Of a stretch of DNA of 64,000 nucleotides, positions 1 through 11,097 are shown piece by piece. Every line of letters begins with the position of its first letter. Within the stretch, counting starts at the first letter, position 1. The translations under genes were made by a program, and so were the position numbers. The notes beneath the pieces were generated by a model. That model did not search any database and was not told where the DNA came from. It worked only from the letters and a program-made list of their open reading frames with translations. Source of the stretch: Kalaharituber pfeilii (taxonomy: Eukaryota > Ascomycota > Pezizomycetes > Pezizales > Pezizaceae); the NCBI GenBank assembly GCA_015179045.1, contig WHUZ01000022.1, positions 1-64,000 on the forward strand. The letters are read 5' to 3'.

Positions 1-1272
1 GAAGAATGGCACTATCTCATGGTGTGTTCCTGAAGGGCAAGTGGATCAATTGTTGGAAAAACTGCATGATGCACATGGACACTTCGCCAAAGGGCTTATG
101 ATGAGAAATATTGTTGGTAGATATTACTGGCAACCGGATGAAGGATATCGTGGAATGGTGTGGTTCATGCGATCTTGTCAGCGACTGGACGATTCGGCGT
201 CAACAGAGCTGATACCAATCCTCCAACTTCAGCCAATGGATATGCTGGGCCTGGACTTCGCAGGTGTGATTCGGCCAATTGCAGAAGACTTTGGAGCCCA
301 CTATATCATTCTGGCAGTAGATTATTTCTCAAGGTTTCTTTTCCGAGGACAGCCATCAGAAGCGATGGAGCCAGTGCTGCCAGATTCGTGCAAGAGGAGA
401 TTGGGCGGAAATTTGGTTGGCCTAGAGCTATGTATTTTGATAATGGGAGCCACTTTGTCAAAGGACCTCTTCAACAGCTGTTAAAGGAAAAGGGGGTAAA
501 GGTATTCACTGCACCTATTACCAACCCACGAAGTGTGGGGCTTGCAGAGCGATATGTGCAGATGGTCTTGAAGGGTCTGAGGGCAGCGGTGTTGCATCAT
601 CCGGCAGACCTATCATACTGGGATCGCCATTTGGAAGACCTTGTCCTGTCAATTAATAACCGGAAACTACCACATGGATACTCTCCTAGTCAACTATTTC
701 TAGGGTTCGAGGCTCGAAGAGGAGAAGTAGATGATTTGGTCGATGATGTCCTTCGAAGCGAATCCTTGATTGAGAAACTGGATGAGCTGGGAGCCCAAAG
801 TAACTTAGCGGTTGAAGAGAGAGAGTATTCATACCGGCTTGTGATGCTGGAGGAAATGCGAGAGCGTGCTGTGGAACATGTGTTTCAAGCTCAGGAGGAT
901 CTGCTTCAAAGAGAGAGCCAGGCTAGGTATGCTATGCCACAAGAGGGAGATCTGGTACTGCTCCGAAGATTTATCATAGACAAGGAGTATGGAAGGAAAT
1001 TAGAGCCGCGATGGGAAGGCCCATACCTGCTGAAGCAGGTAAGCTGGTCTGGAGTGTCAGGAGACTTGGAGGAAGTAGAGAATGGGCAAAGGAAGGGGAG
1101 GTATGCTTTCGATTCCTTAAAGGTCTACGTACCGAGAGAGAGGAGGGGGGTGATGGTACATCAAGGACAAAAGAGAGGAGTTGAAGATGTTGAAAGCGAC
1201 AGTGGTGAGGGAGAAGTGTTGAAGGTGAAGGGCGAATTGACAAAGGAGCGAGGTGGCGACAATTGGCGTTGA
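1..1272 (+). pseudogene. Ty3/gypsy integrase remnant (5' end outside window)
   Basis: The frame is open from base 2, so the element continues to the left of the window. It first encodes an integrase zinc-binding region (LHDAHGHF...SCQRL; the second Cys of the usual CxxC is not visible). The catalytic core follows, with Asp in LDFAG, Asp in YFDNGSHF and Glu in SVGLAERY, giving a D-D-E set. The C-terminal part has the GDLVLLRR...RWEGPYLL motif typical of gypsy integrases. The first part reads in frame 2 and the rest in frame 1, with the switch near 330-345, so at least one indel breaks the protein. It ends at TGA 1270-1272. No protease, RT or RNase H is in view. The assignment to Ty3/gypsy integrase is secure; activity is not expected. 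Confidence 0.85.
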
Positions 1273-1716
1273 GTGGTTGATGAATGGGGTGAAAGGACTG
1301 GATGGGTATAGAAGGCGACGGACACTGGCAAACGGGGGGGGGGGTGTTGACAGACAGGAGTCACGGGGCGTTGAAAAGTGACGAAGAAGAGGTAGTGACA
1401 AGTGGTGAGAATGACAGTGGTTGATGAATTGGGCGAAGAATTGGATGAGTGTGTAAGGCGATGGATAGAAGGGGTATAATTGGAGCCGCACACAGGTTCG
1501 ACGATTTTGATTCCGCGGTTCAAAATTGTCGAAGGGGGGGAGTCTGTGGCGGCGCATACAAGCATGTTACTGGAAGCAGGCTGATTGCCGAAACCGGGAA
1601 GTGGGGGGTAGGTCATGTATGTATGAGAGGGGGGACGCACGAGAGATTCTGAGAAAACCAACCTACACTGAATAATACAAAATTTCTTGTTAACGAAGAA
1701 AACCCTTCCACAGTAC
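1273..1716. other. Non-coding stretch after the integrase
   Basis: I see no gene here. A run of G (about 1336-1346) followed by TGTTGACAG could be a polypurine tract and the start of a gypsy 3' LTR. I could not find a matching second LTR or a far end, so this is only a suggestion. Confidence 0.35.
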
Positions 1717-1849
1717 ATCCCGTTAGTCTGGTTGGTACAAGCCCTTCCGCTAGGAAGGTCTGGCATAAAACTTTTTTTATTTGGGTGGCACTAGCGTCAC
1801 ACCGTTGCCTTCTAAGTTTTGTAGTCTGGTTGGCACAAGCCCTTCCGCT

Positions 1850-1945
1850 AACCGCAACGTAGTCTGGTTGACGGCAACGAGTACAGCAACAGGTCTAATT
1901 GACGGGCAACGGGTACGGCAACGGGTCTAGTTGACGGCAACGAAA
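1850..1945. repeat. Tandem repeat based on ACGGCAACGGGTC
   Basis: Short direct repeats of the type TTGACGGCAACGGGTACGGC alternate with TCTAATTGACGG. The same array occurs again at about 3060-3140. Both lie next to degenerate copies of the element's end motif. Confidence 0.6.
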
Positions 1946-1994
1946 TTTTGGCTTCTTCGCTAGTATCGCAACAACGGATGAACTTCATTATTAT

Positions 1995-2100
1995 GTTACA
2001 GATTGCAATTCGTATCAAGCATAATGAATCAGGAGATGATGACGAGCTCATCTCGATACAGGTTTCAAGGCAAATCGTTAGCATGGCCTAGATATATCTA
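1995..2100 (+). repeat. Direct repeat, left copy (pair with 3160-3264)
   Basis: About 105 bp starting GTTACAGATTGCAATTCGTA is present here and at 3160-3264 in the same orientation, with only a few differences. The two copies bracket the RecQ-like fragment. This suggests that a segment carrying it was inserted or duplicated between them. Confidence 0.75.
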
Positions 2101-2120
2101 CCGTTGCCTTTTAAGTTTTC

Positions 2121-3020
2121 TTAGTTGCAACCCCAACATAGTCTGATTGGCACAAGCCCTGCTCCACGTCGTTGTTCTGCAGTAGCTTGTTGGGTTTTCT
2201 GCCCCATAGCTCGCCTTTTCCGATTCAACTGTTTCAAAGCCTTATCTGGGGGTGCAGCCTTTTCTCCAAAGAAATGTTTCTCCGCGAACAGTATACAAAC
2301 TCCCTGAAGAGTAGCATCCCTAGCACACCTTCCAAAATGCTGAATTAGAGAGTCAAGGTTCTGTAAGTTTTTAATATGCCATTGTATGACACGTGCTACT
2401 TTTGAATCATTAACCCCCATACCCACGCTGATGTCGCTGTAAGAATCCTGGTAATGCCCCCTCGCCAATCACTTTGGGTGAGATGCTTCAACACACTCGA
2501 AAGTCCAGCGTTGTATACCGCGACAATCTTTTCGGCTTCAGAACGCTTGTCGCCATCCCATCTTTTGGGTCTTGGTGGTCTAACTTGAGTATGCGCTGGC
2601 AGAAGAGCTCGAAGAGTCCAAGCCACGTTGTCCCCCAGTGGAATTGAGTCGATGTATATAATCGTTTGAGGTATAAGTGTCGCGTCAAATGGTGACTGCG
2701 CGGTGTTATCGGAAGAAGTTGCGCTGTTCGAAGAGGTATTATTGTAGGAATTCTCAGTGATTGGGGGTTTGGGTATAAGGAACTGTAAGTCTTCAGAACC
2801 ATCATCTGGTCCGACAATTTGTTTCACGACAAGGAAAAGATTAGGTCTGTTAACTGGCTCGATGATTGATAACGCATCATCCGCAATACCCAGGCCTGCT
2901 CGAATGATTCTGAGTTTATCCGGGGTGGCCGTTGCGGTACATGCGCCGAATGGGACTTTTCTACCAAGTACATTCCTCAGGGTATCCAGTTTCGCAAAAT
3001 CCGTGCGGAAATCATCGCCC
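2121..3020 (-). pseudogene. RecQ-like helicase fragment
   Basis: Read on the minus strand from about 3020, the frame gives GACTATATPDKLR-like motif III residues (seen as ACTATATP). A motif IV-like IPQTIIYIDSI follows, then TRILTATSAW leading into GMGVNDSKVARVIQW (motif V), and LIQHFGRCARD (motif VI, usually QRxGRxxRD). This order fits the second half of a RecQ-family SF2 helicase. The Walker A and DExH part is missing. A one-base frame change near 2420 separates the last two motifs. Such helicases unwind DNA, but this copy cannot. It lies between 105-bp direct repeats inside the 1725-5391 element, so it is probably captured or transposon-borne rather than a resident gene. Confidence 0.65.
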
Positions 3021-3159
3021 CTATATTGTTGCGTAGCTTAGTTAGTTGTTGCGCAAAGTAACTACCGCAACGTAGTCTGGTTGACGGCAACGGGTACGGC
3101 AACGGGTCTAATTGACGGCAACGGGTACGGCAACGTAGTCTGGTTGGCACAAGCCCTAC

Positions 3160-3264
3160 GTTACAGATTGCAATTCGTATCGAGCATAATGAATCAGGAG
3201 ATGATGACGAGCTCATCTCGATACAGGTTCAAGGGAAATCGTTAGCATGGCCTAGATATATCTA
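3160..3264 (+). repeat. Direct repeat, right copy (pair with 1995-2100)
   Basis: This is the second copy of the 105-bp repeat described at 1995-2100. It closes the segment that holds the RecQ-like fragment. Confidence 0.75.
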
Positions 3265-3470
3265 CTTTGGGTAATATCTAAGCTTAGGCAGACATACCGC
3301 ATATACTATGATATAGCATTCACATCACACTCCCCGGTTATTAATTCACATCTGCGGAATCACTCCCAATATGTCATGATCATTCTACTCCACCGAGTAA
3401 CATTGACTTCATACGTTAAGCTTGAGACGGTATAATTGATTTACCCATATGTACATCAATTATGTACAGC

Positions 3471-4676
3471 CTACGTATGTACCGGAAAAAAGAAAGAAAT
3501 GAGCACATCGATACTAAACTTTTTCCCATCCAAACTATATACCCCTGATCCAATCAAATTCTGGGTTGAGTAGTAACCCATGAATGCAAATACTCGATTA
3601 CCCACTCTGATTAGCACCCTCTGAGACTGGGGTACTGCAGGCACTACCCGTAGATCCATGCTCGGGGCAGAAGCATTTGCAGTAGTGGTATCACTCCCTC
3701 CGCTAGACAGCACATCTCCGGTAGGCGTAACCGATCCTTGCCCCGAAGCAGGTAGACTTCCAGGCGTATTAGGAACCTCATCCTTACCAGCCACAAATTG
3801 AGGAAGTTGCATTCCCACGTGATTTGAGTTAGGTCCATTTCCATAACCCGCCATCGCGTATATGCCATAATTCTGATGCATATGCGGCATACCAACCCCA
3901 TAAGGAACCATATACACCCTGCCATCCGGTGAGGACTGCATAACTTGGGGCTGCATCTGATGTTGCATGGGTCCACCCATAGGTTGCTGCATAGGCCCAA
4001 CCATTGGTTGTTGTTGCATTGCCGGAGGGGGAAGTGCGTAATGCATACCCGCATCGTACCCACGGACTGCTTCCTTGAATACCTCAATCTTCTTCAGATA
4101 TGCCACCCATGCCGTAAACGCGCCCCAAATCTCTGTCGTAGTAGGTATATTTGGATCCTCGGAGTGATTTTGTGCTGCGTTCGTCGACGACTTTGCTTGC
4201 ACATTCTTCTCATGTTCTCTCTTTTCTGCCTCCCTGAACATCCCTTTGCACTCATTGATATACCTCTCAGCGGTTGCTGTCTGCATGCGCCCGTGCACTG
4301 CACCATCAACCTGGGCCTTCAATTCACTCACCCATGTCTCCAGCTCTCCACACTTCCCCTCAACCTCTTCCCTCCCCCTCTTCAGAAGCACTTCCACTGC
4401 CCTCATCGCCTGTGACTTTGCTTTAAGCACACCGATCATATAGTCCCCCTGCTCCAATGTACTAAACGTCTCCAAAACGCTGGGAAGCCCATCTGGTTTT
4501 TCTGGGACTTTAATCCCGGAGTCCGGATTATCCAACACATCTGCTAATACTTCCTCAATAACGTTCTCTGCTTCTCTTTCAGCCAACCTCGCCCCTTTGA
4601 GTTGCCCATAATTGGAACTCGGACCACGTCTAGATCCCCATTTTTTGGCTTGACTGATTCCTCCTCTGTTGGCCAT
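3471..4676 (-). CDS. Uncharacterised 401-residue protein with Gln/Met/Pro-rich segment
   Basis: A single uninterrupted frame starts with ATG at 4676 and ends at 3471. I do not recognise the family. The N-terminal 30 residues are basic (KKWGSRRG). Residues about 30-165 are charged and likely helical or coiled coil. Residues about 205-255 are rich in Gln, Met and Pro (repeats of QQPM and GPMQ), followed by a Gly/Ser/Thr-rich stretch. The last 50 residues (RVLIRVGNRVFAFMGYYST) look folded. The frame lies inside the 1725-5391 inverted-repeat element, with a MITE 31 bp upstream of its start. It could therefore be a passenger gene or an accessory protein of the element. Its good length and lack of stops contrast with the decayed neighbours. 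Introns near the 3' end cannot be excluded. Confidence 0.55.
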   Translation of the reverse strand: MANRGGISQAKKWGSRRGPSSNYGQLKGARLAEREAENVIEEVLADVLDNPDSGIKVPEKPDGLPSVLETFSTLEQGDYMIGVLKAKSQAMRAVEVLLKRGREEVEGKCGELETWVSELKAQVDGAVHGRMQTATAERYINECKGMFREAEKREHEKNVQAKSSTNAAQNHSEDPNIPTTTEIWGAFTAWVAYLKKIEVFKEAVRGYDAGMHYALPPPAMQQQPMVGPMQQPMGGPMQHQMQPQVMQSSPDGRVYMVPYGVGMPHMHQNYGIYAMAGYGNGPNSNHVGMQLPQFVAGKDEVPNTPGSLPASGQGSVTPTGDVLSSGGSDTTTANASAPSMDLRVVPAVPQSQRVLIRVGNRVFAFMGYYSTQNLIGSGVYSLDGKKFSIDVLISFFFPVHT

Positions 4677-4706
4677 TCGACAGGGACATTAAGGTTGCCT
4701 TTCGTA

Positions 4707-5061
4707 TAGTGAGCGGCACGAGCTAGCTCGAGCCGAGCTGGAGGGTGAGCTCGAGCTGGCGTGGCATGAGCTCGAGCTAGCTCGAGCCTGGATTGATTAT
4801 ATACATAATATTGACAAACTAAACTAAACTAAGCTAAATTTTCATCTTTCTCACTACTATCAGCTAAATTGTGCATTTCGAAGTTGTTGGTAGGTCAGAA
4901 TGAGCTCCAAGTCTCTAATTATTACTATATTAGGTATTTACAGTTTATGAAACCTTGCACTGGCTAAGCATTTTAGCGAGCTGTCAAGAAAAACACAAGC
5001 ATGATCTTGGCTCGTTTGAGCTCGAGCCAGCTCGAGCGGGCTCGGCTCGTGCCGCTCACTA
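4707..5061. mobile_element. MITE copy 1 (TAGTGAGCGGCACGAGC ends, 8-bp TSD)
   Basis: The ends are TAGTGAGCGGCACGAG at 4707 and its complement at 5061, flanked by CTTTCGTA on both sides (4699-4706 and 5062-5069). The interior is AT-rich and non-coding, with several GAGCTCGAGC palindromes near the ends. Near-identical copies lie at 23363-23687 and 60619-60985. The 8-bp duplication fits the hAT superfamily. It sits just upstream of the 401-residue frame and could influence its promoter. Confidence 0.88.
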
Positions 5062-6139
5062 CTTTCGTAATCGCAGCCCCTGACAATGGATTCCTTTTTG
5101 GAGGCATTCTTCACTGTACATAGCTCCAGTTAGATACAATTTGCCTCTATACAAGGATATTGTTTACATACGGATAAGTACTAGGACTGACTTGTAGAAA
5201 TATGTAGATCCTTGGATGGGATGGACAGGGAATAAGTGTGAGATAAGAGGCGAAATCGCTTTATTTGTTGTGGTTGGGAGGCGTTGATATGCCAAGTTAT
5301 ACTAAGAACATGCTCCCGTTGGACCGCCATACAAATAAAAAGAGTTTTATGCCAGACCTTCCTAGCGGAAGGGCTTGTGCCAACCAGACTACATCCTGTG
5401 GAGAACCATCCCTCACTCTTAGCCTCATACCCCTCACCCTACTCATCCCTCAAACCCAACTTTCTCCACTCTGACTCATTGGACTCTCAGCAACTACTCA
5501 GGCGATGAGTGCAGTGCAACAATTAGACCACGCGATCATTGGGCCTATAAAGGTCTGGTGGGAGGACCTCGACTTTCAATGGTCACGCGGTAGGTGTACT
5601 CTTCCGAAGGTTGCTAATTGTTGACGTAGCACTAAAAATTTTTACTCCAATGCAGGAACCCACCAACGCAAAATTAAACCTAGCCATGTCGCGGAAATGG
5701 TCAAGACGTTCCAAACGAAAGGCTGTTTGAATGACGATTTTCGACACTATATTATCGTACTTGTGGATGGAAAGAAGTTGGAAGAATGGGCATTGCATGA
5801 AAATGTTACCATCACTAAGCGCAGTGCCATGTCTCCGAATGTCCTAATTGTGCAGCGCTTCTATGCTATCACCGGAACTAAAATGGAGGTGCAAGCTGGT
5901 AATTAAGTTATCTCCATCTTCTCCGCTTGTTACACTCATCTTATATACTGAATCATAGGTATGCATCGCCTGCACGCGCTTTACTCTCTGACCCGGTCGG
6001 AATTGTCAGCACAAGAACTTTCAAAACCTGAGCTGGAGCGACAACTTTTATCAAAAGTCCACTGGACTGCACTTGCAATAGACAGCACCAAAATCCGCCC
6101 AGAAGAACAATTCCTCCTTGAGCTACTTCGTCTTAATCC

Positions 6140-6140
<1 letters not shown>

Positions 6141-6173
<33 letters not shown>

Positions 6174-6904
6174 ATAACCCCGCTTGTAGCACTAAGCCAT
6201 GGCAGGGTCCCTGGGCAAGCCCTCATAGCCCGGAGACAGGCTAAACTAACTCTCTACATACATGGCCCCCACGCGCCGTCGCCCCCGCTCTCCTAGCTTC
6301 TAGAACTTGACCCCAGCGAAGAAATTCTCTAAAACGTCATACTCCTCCCCATTCTCCGCCTTTCTTTTCCAATCCTTTCCCATGTCGCTCCACCTCTCAA
6401 AACCTTCTGGGCGGTTCTTCTGACTTCTGCATCGGAAAGCGAGGTGCTCCCCGGTTTGCACCTCCCCGCACCTGCACTTATCCGACTCAGCTGCCCCTAT
6501 CCTCTTCAACCACACCGCACACCTCCCTCTCTCCAGGCGCAAGGCAGTGAAATTGGATACTGCTATCCTATTCCACTCCATGACCTTTCCTCCTCCAAAG
6601 CCGTCCACTTCTCTCTTCTCCTTCCTCCACGCCTTCACCCTCTGGCGCACCCCACTTCCGGTGGCCACCTCCTTCCCCTGCATCACCGTCCCCTTCTTCG
6701 CCCACTCATCCGCCTTCTCATTTCCTGCGATTCCGATGTGAGCCTTGACCCACATCAGCTTCGCATCCCCTCCCTTCTTCTTCCTCCTCGCTACGGCATC
6801 CACCACTCTCCTCACATCCTCGCTTTTCCCCTTTCCCTCCCTGCCTGCCTTCTGGATCGCCATGACGGCAGCCTCAGAATCTAAACAGATCAGTACAGGG
6901 ACCT
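6141..6904 (-). mobile_element. 5'-truncated family A LINE (RNase H end) in exon 3
   Basis: The TSD TTCGTCTTAATCCC (14 bp) occurs at 6127-6140 and 6905-6918; removing the insert restores the exon frame. On the minus strand it encodes the distal RNase H (LDSEAAVMAIQKAG, KAHIGIAGNEKADEWAKK) and the terminal zinc-knuckle-like CRCGEVQTGEHLAFRC. The coding end is at 6300, followed by the family A tail with GCCATGG and GCGGGGTTATGTGAT and then poly(A), seen as poly(T) from 6141. The RT and the first RNase H Asp are missing. Confidence 0.9.
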
Positions 6905-8754
6905 TTCGTCTTAATCCCGATGACCCGCATCTTCCGGACAGTGAGGCCGATATTTGGAAGAAATGGCTAAATGCTGATGCTGGGATCACGGAGTTCTCAG
7001 GCCAGATCGAGCAGGGAAAGCGAGAAGTCATGCTCACACGAGCCTCACAATTCAAGGACAGCTGTTTGAACACCAAAGTGACGGAACGCTTTCACCGAGC
7101 ATATACTAGTGAATGGGAGGATACAATCACGAAGTATCTAGAGTACCCTCCGTATTACGAGACCTTCCGCGCCCAGGATTTCGACTTCCCATTACGACAA
7201 AAACGAATCCGTTGGGTATGATTCCCCCCGCCCCCCCACCCAGTATTGATGAAATTGTTCGTTGCTGACTGCTAGTTAAATTTTTTAGTTTTGGGAAGGA
7301 ATATTGTCAAGCACTTTCAGTCTACTACAAGGCATTTCATAAGGCTCTCCCGATGCTCTAGATACCACCACGCTGGAAACTTTAGCAACCCTTTCAATTC
7401 CGCGCTCACAAGACTCCGTCCATGACCTATACTACTCCAGCAATGGTCAGAGAAATCCAACTTTATTGGTTAGATTGTCGGATGCCGATTATGATGCCAG
7501 CTATACTTTCTTGGGAACCACTCTACTGGATCGCCCCATCTATCTGTTTAAAGACTTTGCGATTGTAGGCCGACTTATAGGGACGACTCTTAGCCTTCTT
7601 ATGTGCCAGGTTTGTCGCTGGTATAAACCCAATGCGATGGACGAAGGACGATCTGCCTCGAAGAAACTCAGTTCAGAGGAAATAATTCAGGAGCTTCTTA
7701 CCACACGCATCATCAGCGGGAAATTTGAGCCTGAGGGTGAGGTAGAAGAAGAAATGGAAAAACTTCTGCATGGGATATCTCGAATCGTAGCCCATTATCC
7801 TGACGACTTCAACTCTGAGAATCTCAATATAGCCACCATGGCAGAATTCGGCAGCTATCGCACACGATTCATGTAACTAATGGGTTGGGCGCGGCTGGGG
7901 CTTGCCTTAGCGAGTACCTTAGGCTCCATGGTTCATCCGGCGGTCAAAGATTTGGAGACAAAGTTCTTTGAGGTAAAACACGGTACGCTTCAAATTGACT
8001 ACATTCAATCTGACGAATGATGCAGGATTGTATTTACAAGCTTACGGCTCCTCCGAAGTCGCAAATATCACCGCCGACATCAGACACCCCCAAAACCAAA
8101 CCGAAAAGAGCAAGGACGAGCAAACAGGATGATGATATAGCATCTTTGGACAGCTTGGTGGCTAAAAATGTCAAGCAGATGACAACAATGTGGAAGTCGA
8201 ACATGCCAAAACCCCAAGAGCGGGAGTTAACCCAGCTTAAGACTAAGCTCCATGCAACTTATGCGGAGTTTATTAGGGGTATTACAAAGCGCTTTCTGAA
8301 ACTGGCTGAGCAGGGACCCACAGATGCCCAAAATCTAGAGTGCTATTTCCCGGTGGGGTGTGACTCACTAGAAGAAGCAATTACATTAGTAGAGGGCCTG
8401 CCTGCAGCAATCGGATTGGGGAAGCACTCTTCGGGGGATATTGAGGTCGAGAACGAGATCGAAAGCAAGACGGAGGAGTTACTCCGGCGTACGAAGAGCT
8501 CTGTGAAGGCTGCCCCCAGGCCCAATATTTCATCGGCGAGCCCCGTCGTGGTTCCCGATTCCTCTCCGGCACCTATCAACACAGCTGCAACGCCCCGCAA
8601 TGGACCTTCAGCATCCCTCAATGCACGTTCCCGCAAGGTCAATAAGGAAGCCCCGTCTATCTCGCTAAAAGCTCAAACCACTGCCGGAGGGGGGTCGGCA
8701 CCCGATGATAACCAGGGGCTGGGGTCGGTTGGCCACGGGAGCACTTGTTGCGTG

Positions 8755-8910
8755 GAGGAAAATGGCAGGACGGAGAATGGCAGGGCGGAGAAGGAGAGTG
8801 GTATGGAGATGGAGAGTCGTGCGGAGGACAGTCGTGCGGAGAAGGAGGATCGTGTGGAGAAGGAGGATCGTGTGGAGAAGGAGAGTCGTGCGGAGAAGGA
8901 GAAGCGCGGT
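8755..8910 (+). repeat. In-frame 18-bp minisatellite in exon 5
   Basis: Units of the type CGTGCGGAGAAGGAG and GATCGTGTGGAGAAGGAG repeat in frame and encode a Glu/Lys/Arg-rich stretch (SRAEKEDRVEKE) of the ParB-like gene. The length is a multiple of three, so it extends the protein without shifting the frame. Confidence 0.75.
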
Positions 8911-9390
8911 CCAGAAATCCCAGCAACCCTACAAATGAAGGAGAAGAAAACTCCTACAAGAAAAAATCTGCGCCGCAAAGCTGATTCAGCTAAACAAGCC
9001 GCAACCGTCATACCAAACAGTCAACTAGGATTGGAAGAAGTGGACGATCTCTTCAGAGATCCAGATTTCGAGCCTGCGGCAAAGAGGCAAAGGCTACAAA
9101 GTAATGAAGATTCCGATTCAGAGGTTATTCCGGCCACCGTACGCAAACCAACAGCCCCGACAAGTTGCTCCACTCCAACTCACGCCACTCCGACAAGCCG
9201 TCCTCCTACAGTTGTCGGAAGCAAAAGCCAAGCCAAGAAGTCTGAAGCCACCAAATCCTCATTAAATTTCTCGCGTATACGACAAAAAATTCAGGCTTCA
9301 AGGCGACAAAATCCTGCAAGCCAAACAACGGTAGCAGCAGTGTTGGGTCCGAGAGCGAGTGAGTCGGAGGGAGATAATTCCGGAGAATGA

Positions 9391-10863
9391 GCCGAGAGAA
9401 GACAATTCACCCGGTCCTACGTGGACGACTTCCACAGCGTCATCTCCAGCCGATCGATGAGACAACTCCGAAAAGACATAGACACCCACCGCAGAAACCT
9501 ATCACAAGAAGCCATGGAGGAGGGTTTCGAGCTGGACCCGCGGAAAGCCGACACACTGATAATCGGCACCCAAGGGAAGAGCTATCGCCTGGTGGGATTA
9601 ACAGTGGACTGGGAGCTCAAATTCGACGAGCACTTCGGGAAAAGACTACACCTAGGGAAGGCGGCGTGGGGAGTCGCACAGAAACTCACCAAGATACCCC
9701 CGAGCAAAAGACGACAAGTCTACACTAGCATAGCCAGAAACATAGCCACCTACGGATGCTGGGTGTGGCAGTCCTACGCCAAAGGAGCCTCGAAAGAGAA
9801 GAAACTCAGGCAACTAGAGGAAATGGCAATACACGGTCGCCAGGGACATCACCGGCGCCCCATGGGGAACCAGAAGAGACATAGTGGAAGGCATAGCCAA
9901 CCTGGAATCGGTTGAGACGTTCTCACACGGGGAAAAAGAAAGAGAGCTCGAACTCTGAGATTCCCCGACGAACCGCTACTGGAGCCCACACCGGACACAA
10001 AATACCTGAGGGGCGACCTTTCACACCGGGACCCCCTCCCGCTACACATCTTCCCCACACAACCCAGCGACACAAGCAAAGAAAGATGGGAGGAGATCAT
10101 CGCCGAAGAAGAGGAAGAGGGATGGAAGAGCACCTATACAGACGGAAGCCGAGTGAATAATCTCACCGGAGCAGGTACACATTGCCGAGGACAAGACGAC
10201 CACTTCTACCTGGGAAGGGGGTGTACGGTCAACGACGGGGAGATGATTGCCATCAGCCACGCGCTCAACCACGAGGGAGAGCTACTGATCATCACCGACT
10301 CACGCACGGCCATCTCCAGACTACAAAGGATAGCAAACGGAGACCCAAACGTCGAAGGCACATCCATGGAAGTCAGGAGACAGTGGGAGAAGCGGCTCAA
10401 CCGGGGAGACCTAGACACAGCGGTAATGTGGGTCAAAGGCCACAAAGGGGTAGAAGGGAACACCAAAGCGGACACGGCAGCCAAGATAGGCACAGCAATT
10501 CAGTACGAAGATGACACGGTCACGGAGGCAGGGTTAAGACAGGAAGCAAAAAGCCTCAGGGCCGAGGAACGGAATCGCCTGGGGCTATCCTACAGACCCC
10601 TCCAGAGAATAGACAATCGAAGAAGAATCTCCACCCTAGCGGGGATCCTTGGTAACAAGGGCCTCAAAGAGTGGAGATATGGCATAGGGAAAGCCGACTC
10701 ACCGGAATGCCGATGGTGCGGCAGAGCCCTGGAAAACCTAAAGCACTTAACGGACGAATGCCAGGTATGGAAAAGAAAACTCAAAGACGGAGCGAAAGGA
10801 CTCAGGCAACCAGACAAAGGCACGAATCTGGCGGAGATTCTGGAATGGGCGATGGAGGAGTAG
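9391..10863 (+). pseudogene. LINE ORF2 remnant: RT end, RNase H, zinc knuckle
   Basis: The RT C-terminus reads YVDDFHS...GLTVDWELKF...RNIATYGCWVW, then loses frame near 9820-9830. It resumes by 10140 as RNase H: YTDGSR, GEMIAISHAL, IITDSR and NTKADTAAK supply the four acidic residues D-E-D-D. The C-terminus holds CRWCGRALENLKHLTDEC, a CCHC knuckle typical of these elements, and ends LEWAMEE at TAG 10861-10863. The element would reverse-transcribe its own RNA at a nicked target, but frame breaks and the truncation make this copy inert. Confidence 0.85.
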
Positions 10864-11036
10864 GGGAATCGGGGATTCAGTCGATTTTTCCTTTTCTTTT
10901 CTTTTGATGGAGGAGCAGGGGAATCTGGGTTCAGTCAATTCTTCCTTTTTCCTTTCTTTTAAATTCTTCACATGTAACTAAACATCGCCATAGCCCACAG
11001 GGCGGCATGCGATTAATGAAATAAAAAAAAAAAAAA
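10864..11036 (+). other. Family B LINE 3' untranslated region and poly(A)
   Basis: A roughly 50-bp T-rich segment (GGGGAATC...TCAGTC...TTTTCTTTT) is duplicated in tandem. Then comes the conserved tail CGCCATAGCCC...GGGCGGCATGCGATTAATG and poly(A). GCCC and GGGC can pair around an ATA loop. Confidence 0.8.
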
Positions 11037-11097
11037 AATTCCGGAGAATAATGCGGCCCCTATCACTGTGGTGGATTCGGGGAGCGAGGAAGATTGA

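Larger units (their letters stand above)
1725..5391. mobile_element. 3.7 kb inverted-repeat element carrying a RecQ-like fragment and a 401-residue frame
   Basis: Both ends carry the same roughly 60-bp sequence in inverted orientation. TAGTCTGGTTGGTACAAGCC starts at 1725, and the complementary strand reads the same (with C for T) inward from 5391. Directly outside lie CATCCCGT (1717-1724) and CATCCTGT (5392-5399), an 8-bp duplication with one mismatch, as hAT-type elements make. Inside are extra degenerate copies of the end motif (about 1826, 2138 and 3136), a tandem repeat, a helicase fragment, a 401-residue frame on the minus strand and a nested MITE. No transposase is visible, so it would need one supplied in trans. 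The right end lies about 110 bp upstream of the ParB-like gene start. Confidence 0.7.
5505..9390 (+). pseudogene. Spliced gene with ParB-like N-terminus, broken by a LINE and two stops
   Basis: Exons can be traced by consensus splice sites: 5505-5589, 5656-5898, 5959-6140 plus 6919-7215 (split by a LINE), 7289-7972, and 8026 to the stop at 9388-9390. Introns are 5590-5655, 5899-5958, 7216-7288 and 7973-8025. Joined, they encode about 951 codons. The N-terminus has RKIKPSHVAEMV and VQAGMHRLHAL, which resemble the start and the GxHR box of ParB/sulfiredoxin-like domains; this is tentative. The C-terminal half is disordered and charged, with Glu-rich repeats (about 8755-8910) and basic nuclear-signal-like stretches (RKNLRRK, AAKRQR). 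In-frame TAA codons at 7340-7342 and 7874-7876, plus the antisense LINE in exon 3, inactivate it. A second LINE sits exactly at the stop codon. Its host function is unknown. Confidence 0.6.
9389..11036 (+). mobile_element. 5'-truncated family B LINE at the gene's stop codon
   Basis: AATTCCGGAGAAT occurs at 9376-9388 and again at 11037-11049 after a poly(A) run, giving a 13-bp TSD. The insert begins inside the RT, just upstream of the YVDD catalytic box (9418-9429). It contains the RT C-terminus, RNase H, a zinc knuckle and the family B tail (10983-11036). It is in the same orientation as the interrupted gene and replaces its TAA stop by TGA. Confidence 0.92.

Noticed and set aside
8657..9011. 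Minus-strand Ser/Pro-rich frames opposite exon 5
   Set aside because: They are antisense of the Glu-rich minisatellite in the ParB-like gene.
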